Of a DNA stretch of 13,000 bases, positions 6,953 to 13,000 are shown one piece after another. The stretch covers positions 1-13,000 of the forward strand of contig JASLGO010000169.1 in NCBI GenBank assembly GCA_030150135.1, read 5' to 3'. This stretch comes from Aquirhabdus sp. Lineage in GTDB: Bacteria > Pseudomonadota > Gammaproteobacteria > Pseudomonadales > Moraxellaceae. Position 1 is the stretch's first letter. Every line of letters starts with the position of its first letter. Below the pieces are notes generated by a model that saw nothing but the letters and a program-made list of their open reading frames with translations, was not told the origin of the DNA and searched no databases. The position numbers and the translations under genes are program-made.

Positions 6953-7008
6953 ATGGGCATTAAGTTGCCCATTATTCTATGTCATCTTGATGTCATAAGT
7001 CTTATGAC
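6953..7008 (-). other. Two small hairpins between glmU and glmS
   Basis: ATGGGCA (6953-6959) and TGCCCAT (6966-6972) form a 7-bp stem with a 6-base loop. GTCATAAG (6992-6999) and CTTATGAC (7001-7008) form an 8-bp inverted repeat around one base, which spans the glmU stop codon (7002-7004). Neither is followed by a T-run on the - strand, so neither looks like an intrinsic terminator. As RNA they could mark a processing or stability point between the two cistrons (inference). As DNA, the second dyad shares GTCAT/ATGAC arms with the element at 4936-4948. Confidence 0.4.
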
Positions 7009-8378
7009 TTTTTGACAGGGCGTTTGTAGTTCGCGATATTGCGTTGCTGACCGCGCGCAACAGCGAGAGAACCCGCAGGAACATCCGTGGTCACCACTGA
7101 ACCCGCACCAACTGTTGCGTTATCACCAATGTTGACAGGCGCAACCAGCGAGCTATTAGAACCAATAAAGGCTTGTGAGCCAATCACAGTTTGGTGTTTA
7201 TTTGCACCATCATAATTACAAGTAATTGTTCCTGCGCCAATGTTACTGCTTGAGCCAATGAGCGCATCACCAATATAGGACAAATGATTAGCTTTACTAC
7301 CATCACCAACGCGGCTGTTTTTGACTTCGACAAAGTTACCGATATGTACGTCATCCGCAAGCACTGTGCCAGGGCGCAGACGTGCAAATGGGCCAATGAA
7401 TGCATTTGAACCAATGGTGACATCATCAATGATGCTGTACGGTAGAATTTTTGTGCCACTGCTGATTTTAGCATTTTTTAAATGGCAACCTGCACCAACG
7501 GTGACGCCATCACCCAAGTAGCAATCACCTTCGATGATAACATTCACATCGATTTGAACATCTTGTCCAACGGATAAGTGTCCACGCAAATCGAAACGTG
7601 CAGGATCAAGCAAGGTGACTCCTGCTTTCATTAAATCAGTGGCTTGATGGCGCTGCCATTGACGTTCCAATGCAGACAGTTGCAGACGATCATTGACCCC
7701 TTCAACTTCAAAAGCATAAGTTGGCTGGATACTTCCGATGTCAATTTTGTCTTTGGCGGCCATTTCAACGATATCCGTTAAATAGTATTCGCCCTGTGCA
7801 TTGTCATTCGACAGGTTTGGCAACCAACGATGCAATAGAGCATTATCGACCGCATAAATCCCTGTGTTGACTTCGGTAATTGTACGTTCTTTTTCAGTCG
7901 CGTCTTTTTGTTCGACGACGCGAGTAATTTGATTTTTGCTATTGCGAACAATTCGACCATAACCCGTAGGATTTTCAAGATCCAAGGTAATCATGGCTAG
8001 ACCACCATTCGCAGCATCCAAAAGACGGCGTAATGTATCTGCACGAACGAGTGGCACATCACCGTAGAGAATTAAACTTTTCCCAGTTTCAGGCAAAACA
8101 GGTAGCGTGACCTGCACTGCATGTCCTGTGCCTTTTTGTTCAGCTTGTTCAACCCAATCAATGGCTTGCCCTGCATGTGAGGGACAAGTGAACGCTGCTT
8201 TAACCAGATCACCGCCATGACCATAGACGGTAATGACGCGATCGGCATCAATTCGAGCAGTTTGAGCCAACACATGTCCCAGCAAGGGTTTGCCAGCAAG
8301 CGGCTGCAATACTTTCGGTAGGCGCGAGTTCATCCGTGTCCCTTTGCCTGCCGCTAAAATAATGACACTGAGCGTCAT
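7002..8378 (-). CDS. glmU: Bifunctional UDP-N-acetylglucosamine pyrophosphorylase / glucosamine-1-phosphate N-acetyltransferase
   Basis: Cytoplasmic bifunctional enzyme that acetylates glucosamine-1-phosphate and then joins it to UTP, giving UDP-N-acetylglucosamine. The N-terminal uridyltransferase domain opens with VIILAAGKGTRMNSRLPKVL (5-24; Lys22 equals the catalytic Lys25 of E. coli). QKGTGHAVQ (81-89) and YGDVPL (105-110, with metal-binding Asp107) follow. From about residue 255, hexapeptide repeats (such as IGSNAFIG, VGDGSKA, IGAGTI) form the left-handed beta-helix acetyltransferase. His365 in KANHLSYIGD corresponds to the catalytic E. coli His363, and NYDGANKHQT is also conserved. The 458 residues match the family. 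GGAG at 8387-8390 precedes the ATG by eight bases. It lies upstream of glmS, as in the E. coli glmUS operon. Confidence 0.97.
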   Translation of the reverse strand: MTLSVIILAAGKGTRMNSRLPKVLQPLAGKPLLGHVLAQTARIDADRVITVYGHGGDLVKAAFTCPSHAGQAIDWVEQAEQKGTGHAVQVTLPVLPETGKSLILYGDVPLVRADTLRRLLDAANGGLAMITLDLENPTGYGRIVRNSKNQITRVVEQKDATEKERTITEVNTGIYAVDNALLHRWLPNLSNDNAQGEYYLTDIVEMAAKDKIDIGSIQPTYAFEVEGVNDRLQLSALERQWQRHQATDLMKAGVTLLDPARFDLRGHLSVGQDVQIDVNVIIEGDCYLGDGVTVGAGCHLKNAKISSGTKILPYSIIDDVTIGSNAFIGPFARLRPGTVLADDVHIGNFVEVKNSRVGDGSKANHLSYIGDALIGSSSNIGAGTITCNYDGANKHQTVIGSQAFIGSNSSLVAPVNIGDNATVGAGSVVTTDVPAGSLAVARGQQRNIANYKRPVKKS

Positions 8379-8403
8379 ATGGTTTTCTCCAGTGTTTTTT
8401 CAA

Positions 8404-8430
8404 TCATTTTTAAATCAGCGTTTTGCTGAT
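8404..8430 (-). terminator. Weak hairpin after pgpA, possible terminator
   Basis: On the - strand ATCAGC-AAAAC-GCTGAT (plus strand 8414-8430) makes a 6-bp stem followed by TTTAAAAATG, so the T-tract is only three bases. It sits in the 88-bp gap between the end of pgpA and the start of glmU. It may separate the rib-nusB-thiL-pgpA operon from glmU-glmS, but it is too weak to be sure. Confidence 0.3.
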
Positions 8431-8466
8431 CAATTCGGTTGTGTTATTCATTGAGCATTGATCTGG

Positions 8467-9033
8467 CTAAATCAAGAGCAAATAACCCCACATTGCGAGT
8501 GCAGCAATGAGTCCAGCTAAAATGTCGTCGAACATGATACCAAAACCGCCATGCACACTGCGATCAAAATAACGAATCGGCCACGGTTTCCAGATATCAA
8601 ACAATCGGAATAGCGCAAAAGCGATCAAGAGGTTGACTAAAGTCATACTATTCAATGTATTCAGATGACCTAAAGCCAGCATCGGCATCAGCACCATTGA
8701 TTGCCCCACGAACTCATCCCAGACGATACGCCCATCGTCATGAACACCCATGAGTTGTGCGGTTCTACCGCAAATCGGAATCCCAATAATCGCGGCAATT
8801 CCGATGATCCAAAGAGAAGGCTGTAGACCTAAGTAAATCCAAATCGGGGCAAAGAACAACACGGCAAATGATCCAGCAGTCCCTGGTGCTTTGGGTGATA
8901 AACCTGAACCTAGACCAACGCCCAAAAACCAGCATAACTGATCGAGTGGATTCATAGCTTTAAATGGAATCTCGGCATTGCCTGTACTGATGTTCTTTTT
9001 AGAAGTTGGCGAGTCAGAGGCGAGGTCAGTCAA
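8467..9033 (-). CDS. pgpA: Phosphatidylglycerophosphatase A
   Basis: Inner-membrane, magnesium-dependent phosphatase that converts phosphatidylglycerophosphate to phosphatidylglycerol. Conserved blocks of the PgpA family are all present: GSGLSPKAPGTAGS (42-55), DDGRIVWDEFVG (99-110), FRLFDIWKPWPI (142-153) and GGFGIMFDD (162-170). The acidic residues Asp99, Asp100, Asp106, Glu107 and Asp169-Asp170 are likely metal or catalytic ligands. Hydrophobic segments lie near 56-88, 111-140 and 171-188. The longest frame starts with TTG at 9033, overlapping the thiL stop by 8 bp, which would suit translational coupling. An alternative ATG start is Met27 (MNPLDQLCWFLG), which aligns better with the conserved core and would give 162 residues. 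Neither start has a strong ribosome binding site. The nusB-thiL-pgpA order is common in proteobacteria. Confidence 0.93.
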   Translation of the reverse strand: MTDLASDSPTSKKNISTGNAEIPFKAMNPLDQLCWFLGVGLGSGLSPKAPGTAGSFAVLFFAPIWIYLGLQPSLWIIGIAAIIGIPICGRTAQLMGVHDDGRIVWDEFVGQSMVLMPMLALGHLNTLNSMTLVNLLIAFALFRLFDIWKPWPIRYFDRSVHGGFGIMFDDILAGLIAALAMWGYLLLI

Positions 9034-9994
9034 AGTGCTTAAATCCGTTGAGTTCTACATGAAAAGGTTGATTGTGGTGCAACACTGTCAAGCGTTCGGT
9101 GTTTGGCGCGTGCTGTACGATTTCACCAATCACAGTCAGAGATAACTCTTGTGAATGCTGAAATTGCAGCCAATGTTGTTCAAGATTAGCAAATTTCTGT
9201 GGAGAAATGGTGAAGCATAATTCGTAATCGTCACCGCCGCAGAGTGCAAATGCTGCTCGTTGTTCAATATTCAATGCAGTTAAGGTTGGTGAGAATGGTA
9301 ATTTTTCGACATCAATTCGCCCTGAAACGTTGCTAGCAGTCAGAATATGCCCGAGATCCTGTGCGAGACCATCTGAAATATCGAGCATTGCAGACGCATA
9401 GCCACGCAAAGCTTGTCCGAGCGATAAACGTGGTGTTGGACGATCTAAACTTGATTTTAGATTTTGATTTAAATGAAGGTTTTGTAGTGCATAGGCGGCA
9501 TCGCCCAGCGTGTTGGAGACGACTATGAGGTCGCCGATTTGTGCGCCACTCCGCTTGATTGCTTGACCTTCTGGTACCCAACCGAGTGCGGTTACCGTGA
9601 GACTCAGTGTTTCTCCGCGTGTGGTGTCGCCACCAATTAACGCGACATTTGATGCATCACAGAGTGCAAAGACGCCTTCGGCAAGGCTTGCCAAGAAATC
9701 AGGATCAGCTTTGGGGAGAGTCAGGGCGAGTAAAATACTATGTGCAGTCGCGCCCATTGCAGCAAGATCGGATAGATTGACCGCAACCGCTTTCCAGCCG
9801 ATGTCAAAGGGATCTGTGTCAATGGGAAAATGACGACCTACGATCAGTGTATCGGTACTGATGACCAACTCGTGATGTGGGGGCGGCATTAATAAGGCGG
9901 CGTCATCGCCAATGCCAAGACGCACGCCGTCATGTGATGAATTTTGTTGACCTTTTCGTTGAAAGTAGCGTTGAATCAGCGAAAATTCATCCAT
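9026..9994 (-). CDS. thiL: Thiamine-monophosphate kinase
   Basis: Phosphorylates thiamine monophosphate with ATP to thiamine diphosphate, the active cofactor. The 322 residues (E. coli ThiL 325) show the N-terminal DEFSLI, the metal-binding GIGDDAALL (28-35), STDTLIVGRHF (46-56), the NLSDLAAMGA turn (73-82) and the GGDTTRG loop (121-127). DISDGLAQDLGHI and FALCGGDDYEL follow in the C-terminal half. The start is nine bases after the nusB stop, with no good Shine-Dalgarno sequence, so translation is probably coupled to nusB. Its stop overlaps the longest form of pgpA by 8 bp. Confidence 0.96.
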   Translation of the reverse strand: MDEFSLIQRYFQRKGQQNSSHDGVRLGIGDDAALLMPPPHHELVISTDTLIVGRHFPIDTDPFDIGWKAVAVNLSDLAAMGATAHSILLALTLPKADPDFLASLAEGVFALCDASNVALIGGDTTRGETLSLTVTALGWVPEGQAIKRSGAQIGDLIVVSNTLGDAAYALQNLHLNQNLKSSLDRPTPRLSLGQALRGYASAMLDISDGLAQDLGHILTASNVSGRIDVEKLPFSPTLTALNIEQRAAFALCGGDDYELCFTISPQKFANLEQHWLQFQHSQELSLTVIGEIVQHAPNTERLTVLHHNQPFHVELNGFKHFD

Positions 9995-10003
9995 GACGAA
10001 TGA

Positions 10004-10534
10004 TTAATTCTGATCTGCGTCAGTAGAGTGCTCATCTGTCGCATCAGACTGTTGAGCTGCTTTACGTGCAGCGCGACCTGCGGCAAATTCCTCAGGGCGT
10101 AGCTGGCGAGCGATCTTGTCGAGTACGCCATTGACGTATTTATGACTGTCAGTTGCACCGAAGTGCTTGGCAAGCTCGACACCTTCATCAATGACAATCG
10201 CATACGGAATTTCGAGACGCTCACGCATTTCATAGATGCCGAGCAACAAAATTGCGCGTTCGACGACATTCAATGCCTCAAGTTCGCGATCAATTGCAGG
10301 ATCGAGAATTTCATCCAACGATTCATTGTGAGCAATCGTCTGGGTCAGTAATTCATGGTAATAGACAATATCCGTCTTGTTCATGTGATTTTCAGCGCGA
10401 GTACGAGCTTCGATCTCATGGGCAGGATTATTGGTCAATAACCATTCATACAAACCCTGCATGGCAAAGCGACGTGCTTTGCGCTTTGCAGCGTATGTTG
10501 TTGGGTTCTTTAAACCGTTAGGTTGCTGGGTCAT
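10004..10534 (-). CDS. nusB: Transcription antitermination factor NusB
   Basis: RNA-binding protein that, with NusE (S10), binds boxA in rRNA leaders and phage-type nut sites to promote antitermination. From Met at 10534 the product has 176 residues. The arginine-rich start AAKRKARRFAMQGLYEW is the NusB signature. ALNVVERAILLLGIYEM, IPYAIVIDEGVELAKHFG and HKYVNGVLDKIAR complete the all-helical fold. The C-terminus carries an extra polar tail of about 25 residues, rich in Ala, Asp and Gln, beyond the usual end of the family; it looks disordered. The open frame extends 12 codons further upstream into ribH, but the ATG four bases after the ribH stop gives the expected N-terminus. It lies within the riboflavin-thiamine operon, a common location for nusB. 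Confidence 0.95.
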   Translation of the reverse strand: MTQQPNGLKNPTTYAAKRKARRFAMQGLYEWLLTNNPAHEIEARTRAENHMNKTDIVYYHELLTQTIAHNESLDEILDPAIDRELEALNVVERAILLLGIYEMRERLEIPYAIVIDEGVELAKHFGATDSHKYVNGVLDKIARQLRPEEFAAGRAARKAAQQSDATDEHSTDADQN

Positions 10535-10538
10535 GGCT

Positions 10539-11009
10539 TCAAATCGCCTTGAGCAAATTAACCATTTCAATCGCAGTCAACGCAGCGTCAGCGCCTTTGT
10601 TGCCTGCTTTTGTCCCCGCACGTTCAATCGATTGTTCGATGCTGTCGGTCGTTAATACGCCGAAAATAACAGGCAGATTGTATTCTAAACCAATCACGCC
10701 CAAGCCTTTCGCGCTTTCACCAGCCACAAAGTCAAAGTGTGGTGTGCCGCCACGAATCACTGCGCCAAGTGCGATGATTGCATCGTATTTGCCGCTTGCT
10801 GCGAGTTTCTTCGCAACCAAAGGTAATTCCCATGCACCTGGTGCACGGATGATGGTCACATTTTTTTCATCAACGCCGTGACGTTTGAGCGTGTCTAATG
10901 CGCCTTCGAGCAACGCTTCGACCACAAAGCTATTAAAACGTCCAACGAGAACCGCGTATTTGCCTTCATTGCCTTGGTGCAGTTGGCCTTCAATGACTTG
11001 AATGGTCAT
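10539..11009 (-). CDS. ribH: 6,7-dimethyl-8-ribityllumazine synthase
   Basis: Condenses 5-amino-6-ribitylamino-uracil with 3,4-dihydroxy-2-butanone 4-phosphate (the RibB product) to give the riboflavin precursor lumazine. The 156 residues show VGRFNSF (22-28), APGAWELP (56-63), ALGAVIRGGTPHFDFVAGE (80-98, with catalytic His91), FGVLTTD (116-122) and the C-terminal KAGNKGADAALTAIEM with Arg130 before it. The open frame runs 34 codons further upstream, but the ATG at 11009 is chosen because the family starts near MTIQVIEG. AAGGA (11018-11022) also lies eight bases before it. It is 58 bp after ribB and four bases before nusB. The gene is called ribE in E. coli nomenclature. Confidence 0.97.
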   Translation of the reverse strand: MTIQVIEGQLHQGNEGKYAVLVGRFNSFVVEALLEGALDTLKRHGVDEKNVTIIRAPGAWELPLVAKKLAASGKYDAIIALGAVIRGGTPHFDFVAGESAKGLGVIGLEYNLPVIFGVLTTDSIEQSIERAGTKAGNKGADAALTAIEMVNLLKAI

Positions 11010-11067
11010 GGTGTGTTTCCTTTGATCAATTGAACAATATTTAAAAGATGGTGTTAAGTTTAACTGT

Positions 11068-12192
11068 TTACGCTTTGCTCGTTGTACCATTTGGTAGAAC
11101 GTAATCAACAATTTCTAAGCCAAAGCCAGATAAACCGTTAAATCGAATAGGCGAGCTGAGTAAGCGCATTTGTTTAATGCCGAGGTCGCGCAGAATTTGT
11201 GCGCCAACACCAATTGAGCGGTAATGTGCGGATGACACGGCTGGTGTTGGTTGATCGAGCGTGTCTAATGCAGCACCGAAATCTACCGTTTCGCCCTGAC
11301 TAATCCAAACCAGTGCGCCACGCTCGCTTTCAGCAATCGCTTTGAGTGCAGCATCGACTGACCATGCAGGCTTGCCTTTGCAATGGGCTTGTAGTAAGTC
11401 TCGTAGAGGATTTAAGCCGTGAACGCGAACGGTCGTCACACCTTGTTTAGGATTACCTTTAACCAAAGCGATGTGTGTATCCGAGCTGCCATGTTCTTTA
11501 TAACGATGCAGCGTAAATTCGCCGTGTGTTGTGCTAAACGGTTGCGTGCTGACGCGTTCAACCGTTTGTTCATTCAGCATGCGATATTGAATCAGATCAG
11601 CAATCGTACCAATTTTAATGCCATGTTTTGCAGCAAAAATTTCAAGATCTGGACGACGTGCCATTTCGCCGTTTTCATTGATGATTTCACAAATCACGGA
11701 CGCAGGTTCTAAGCCCGCTAAACGAGATAAGTCGCAACCTGCTTCGGTATGTCCTGCGCGGTGCAATACGCCACCAGGCTGAGCCATGAGCGGGAAAATA
11801 TGCCCAGGTTGGACGATGTCGGCGGGTTTGGCCATTGGTGCAACGGCTGCCTGTACTGTGCGGGCGCGTTCTGCGGCTGAGATTCCAGTTGTCACGCCTT
11901 GAGCGGCTTCGATGGATAGCGTGAAATTTGTCCCGTGTGAAGCGCCATTGCGCTCAACCATCAGCGGTAAGTTCAATTGCGCACAACGCTCGCGTGATAG
12001 GGTCAAACAGACCAGTCCGCGCGCATGCGTGATCATGAAGTTAATATCTTCAGGGCGGACATGGGTTGCCGCCATCACTAAATCACCTTCGTTTTCGCGG
12101 TCTTCATCATCCATCAAGATGACCATGCGACCTGCGCGAATGTCAGCAATGAGTTCTTCTACTGTATTCAGTTTGATGGAATTTGATGTCAT
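11068..12192 (-). CDS. ribB: 3,4-dihydroxy-2-butanone-4-phosphate synthase with degenerate RibA-like domain (RibBX type)
   Basis: Converts ribulose-5-phosphate to 3,4-dihydroxy-2-butanone 4-phosphate and formate for riboflavin synthesis. Residues 1-205 are a full RibB domain with the acidic active-site loop DDEDRENEGD (28-37), THARGLVCL (55-63), HGTNFT (86-91) and HRAGHTEAG (144-152). Residues from about 215 to 374 align with GTP cyclohydrolase II (for example GVGAQILRDLGI and the closing PIRFNGLSGFGLEIVDYV). However, the zinc site of that enzyme (C-x10-C-x-C) is absent; the region reads VRVHGLNPLRDLLQAHCKG with only one cysteine. The second domain is therefore probably not a cyclohydrolase, as in proteins called RibBX, and a separate ribA is expected elsewhere. 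AAGGG (12200-12204) lies seven bases before the ATG. It is the first gene of the ribB-ribH-nusB-thiL-pgpA run. Automatic annotation often labels it ribBA. Confidence 0.93.
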   Translation of the reverse strand: MTSNSIKLNTVEELIADIRAGRMVILMDDEDRENEGDLVMAATHVRPEDINFMITHARGLVCLTLSRERCAQLNLPLMVERNGASHGTNFTLSIEAAQGVTTGISAAERARTVQAAVAPMAKPADIVQPGHIFPLMAQPGGVLHRAGHTEAGCDLSRLAGLEPASVICEIINENGEMARRPDLEIFAAKHGIKIGTIADLIQYRMLNEQTVERVSTQPFSTTHGEFTLHRYKEHGSSDTHIALVKGNPKQGVTTVRVHGLNPLRDLLQAHCKGKPAWSVDAALKAIAESERGALVWISQGETVDFGAALDTLDQPTPAVSSAHYRSIGVGAQILRDLGIKQMRLLSSPIRFNGLSGFGLEIVDYVLPNGTTSKA

Positions 12193-12258
12193 GTAAAAGC
12201 CCTTATGGCGATGTGCGTCACGATGTGTGTCATGGCGAGGCTGGAATTTAAGGAGTGT

Positions 12259-12286
12259 ATTCTAGCTGAATTTTAAGCGTTTTGAT
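12259..12286 (-). promoter_or_regulatory. Likely promoter of the ribB-led operon
   Basis: On the - strand TAGAAT (plus strand 12259-12264) matches the -10 consensus at 5 of 6 positions. ATCAAA (12281-12286) is a weak -35 (3 of 6) at 16-bp spacing. Transcription would start about 60 bases before the ribB ATG. The short leader between does not contain the conserved bases of an FMN riboswitch. Confidence 0.5.
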
Positions 12287-12353
12287 GTTTTTTGTATGCC
12301 AAAACTGATGACCTTACAGATTTTTAATTGATGGAATGTGAGATCTGGCGTAG

Positions 12354-12386
12354 TGTATATTATTGAATAGATTCGATAATAATACA
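12354..12386. promoter_or_regulatory. AT-rich near-perfect palindrome in the divergent intergenic region
   Basis: TGTATATTATTGAAT (12354-12368) and ATTCGATAATAATACA (12371-12386) are inverted copies separated by only two bases. Fourteen of 15 positions pair by Watson-Crick rules, one is T-G, and one base is bulged. The site lies about 90 bp upstream of the probable ribB -10 element and about 130 bp before the DUF2844 gene. It has the form of a regulator-binding dyad or a cruciform-forming sequence; neither arm belongs to a gene. The rest of the 318-bp gap (12193-12510) holds the ribB promoter and no other recognisable element beyond weak promoter-like hexamers. Confidence 0.55.
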
Positions 12387-12432
12387 TATGTGCGATGATA
12401 ATAGAACTGTTGCATAATGGGTTATAAGATGG

Positions 12433-12460
12433 TTGAAACGCTGTGAGATATTCATATCAG
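12433..12460 (+). promoter_or_regulatory. Weak promoter candidate for the DUF2844 gene
   Basis: TTGAAA (12433-12438) and TATCAG (12455-12460), each 4 of 6 to the sigma-70 consensus, are 16 bp apart and about 60 bp before the gene. AT-rich DNA produces such matches easily, so this is only a suggestion. Confidence 0.2.
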
Positions 12461-12519
12461 AGAAATTTTTCTAGGATTGAGTCTTCACACTTTAATATTT
12501 CCAACTCTATGTGATGATC

Positions 12520-12981
12520 ATGAATAAAAAAATCTTTTTACTTTTGGCTGTGCTTGTTGGGCTGCCGACTTATGTGCTGGCAGGGCTTGGTGGCACTGTA
12601 GATTCATTCAAGAATGATTCGACTCCAGTAACGGTGTCGCGACATTTTGCAACAACGACATCAAGCTCTGCAGCGACAAGTTATTCAACCCAGCAAATGC
12701 ACGATGATGCGGGGAACTTGATCACTGAATATGTATCAACCAATGGCGTTGTTTTTGCGCTAACTTGGCGTGGTTTATTTAAGCCTGATTTACATCAATT
12801 GCTCGGTAATTATTTTAAAACTTATCTCGCTGTGGAGAGCGGCTCATCTGGACGCCAAGCACAAGTTGTCGATCAAGATTCTGTGGTTGTGGTGTCGGAA
12901 GGTCGATTGCGCAATTTTCATGGCAAGGCCTATATTCCTGCGCTAATTCCGAATGGTTTTTCTTTGGATGATTTGAAATGA
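12520..12981 (+). CDS. Exported DUF2844 family protein
   Basis: Small protein of unknown function. From the ATG at 12520 it has 153 residues: a positively charged start (MNKK), a hydrophobic core (IFLLLAVLVGLPTYV) and a likely signal peptidase site after VLA, leaving a mature protein beginning GLGG. The mature part matches my recollection of DUF2844: LITEYVSTNGVVFALTWRG, then PDLHQLLGNYF, and near the end GRLRNFHGKAYIPALIPNGF. It should act in the periplasm or outside the cell. GTG (12511) and ATG (12514) are in-frame alternative starts that add two or three residues. None has a clear ribosome binding site. The stop TGA overlaps the ATG of a following frame, so it is probably the first gene of a small operon. 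In other proteobacteria DUF2844 genes often precede a DUF3443 gene (recollection). Confidence 0.8.
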   Translation: MNKKIFLLLAVLVGLPTYVLAGLGGTVDSFKNDSTPVTVSRHFATTTSSSAATSYSTQQMHDDAGNLITEYVSTNGVVFALTWRGLFKPDLHQLLGNYFKTYLAVESGSSGRQAQVVDQDSVVVVSEGRLRNFHGKAYIPALIPNGFSLDDLK

Positions 12982-13000
12982 AGCAGGAAATGAAGCAAAA
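12978..13000 (+). CDS. Start of a downstream gene, cut by the window edge
   Basis: ATG at 12978 overlaps the TGA of the DUF2844 gene (ATGA), and the frame stays open to the window end, reading MKQEMKQ. A second in-frame ATG is at 12990. The overlap suggests translational coupling and an operon. Only seven codons are visible, so the product cannot be identified; a DUF3443 protein would be the expected partner. Confidence 0.4.

Noticed and set aside
10549..10881. 110-residue + strand frame antisense to ribH
   Set aside because: It mirrors the ribH codons on the other strand; ribH is fully supported by family motifs.
11010..11111. 34-codon N-terminal extension of ribH upstream of Met at 11009
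   Set aside because: The extension is not family-like, runs into the end of ribB, and the AAGGA site is placed for the ATG at 11009.
12193..12300. FMN riboswitch before ribB
   Set aside because: The leader was read on the - strand for the conserved RFN bases (such as GGGGCAGGGTGAAA and CCGGCGGT) and none are present.

Overview
The window looks like chromosomal DNA of a gammaproteobacterium of the family Moraxellaceae, most likely Acinetobacter or a close alkane-degrading relative such as Alkanindiges. Three things point that way: the 54-residue rubredoxin resembles Acinetobacter RubA, the gene order ribB-ribH-nusB-thiL-pgpA followed by glmU-glmS is typical of that group, and a membrane alkane hydroxylase is present. 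Base composition is moderate (about 43-50% G+C in the lines I counted by hand). No tRNA, rRNA, CRISPR array, transposase or phage gene was seen.

Left part (1-4775), metabolic and accessory. On the + strand lie alkB (alkane 1-monooxygenase), a double-hairpin intergenic repeat, rubA (rubredoxin, the electron donor to AlkB) and kch (a six-helix potassium channel with a cytoplasmic RCK domain). Facing them on the - strand is a 542-residue GMC-family FAD oxidoreductase of the ChoD (cholesterol oxidase-like) subfamily, with a four-cysteine cluster that resembles an iron-sulfur motif. AlkB and RubA would act together in terminal hydroxylation of alkanes. The GMC enzyme could oxidise an alcohol or sterol-like substrate, but its link to alkane use rests only on position. 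No rubredoxin reductase is present here.

Centre (4776-8378), cell-envelope precursor supply. glmU and glmS, both on the - strand and probably co-transcribed, make glucosamine-6-phosphate and UDP-N-acetylglucosamine. A clear intrinsic terminator follows glmS. Two tandem 13-bp dyads lie upstream of the GMC gene and look like operator sites.

Right part (8467-12192), a compact - strand operon read ribB(X), ribH, nusB, thiL, pgpA. It covers riboflavin synthesis, transcription antitermination, thiamine diphosphate formation and phosphatidylglycerol synthesis. Gaps are short and thiL overlaps pgpA. The RibA-like half of the ribB product lacks the zinc-binding cysteines of GTP cyclohydrolase II, so it is probably a RibBX-type protein.

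Far right (12193-13000). A divergent intergenic region carries a 15-bp AT-rich near-perfect palindrome. It is followed on the + strand by a small exported DUF2844 protein, whose stop codon overlaps the start of another gene that runs off the window.

Most of the window is ordinary housekeeping DNA. The points most worth following up are a well-placed internal ribosome binding site in kch that would yield a free RCK domain, the cysteine cluster in the GMC enzyme, the operator-like dyads, and the intergenic palindrome.
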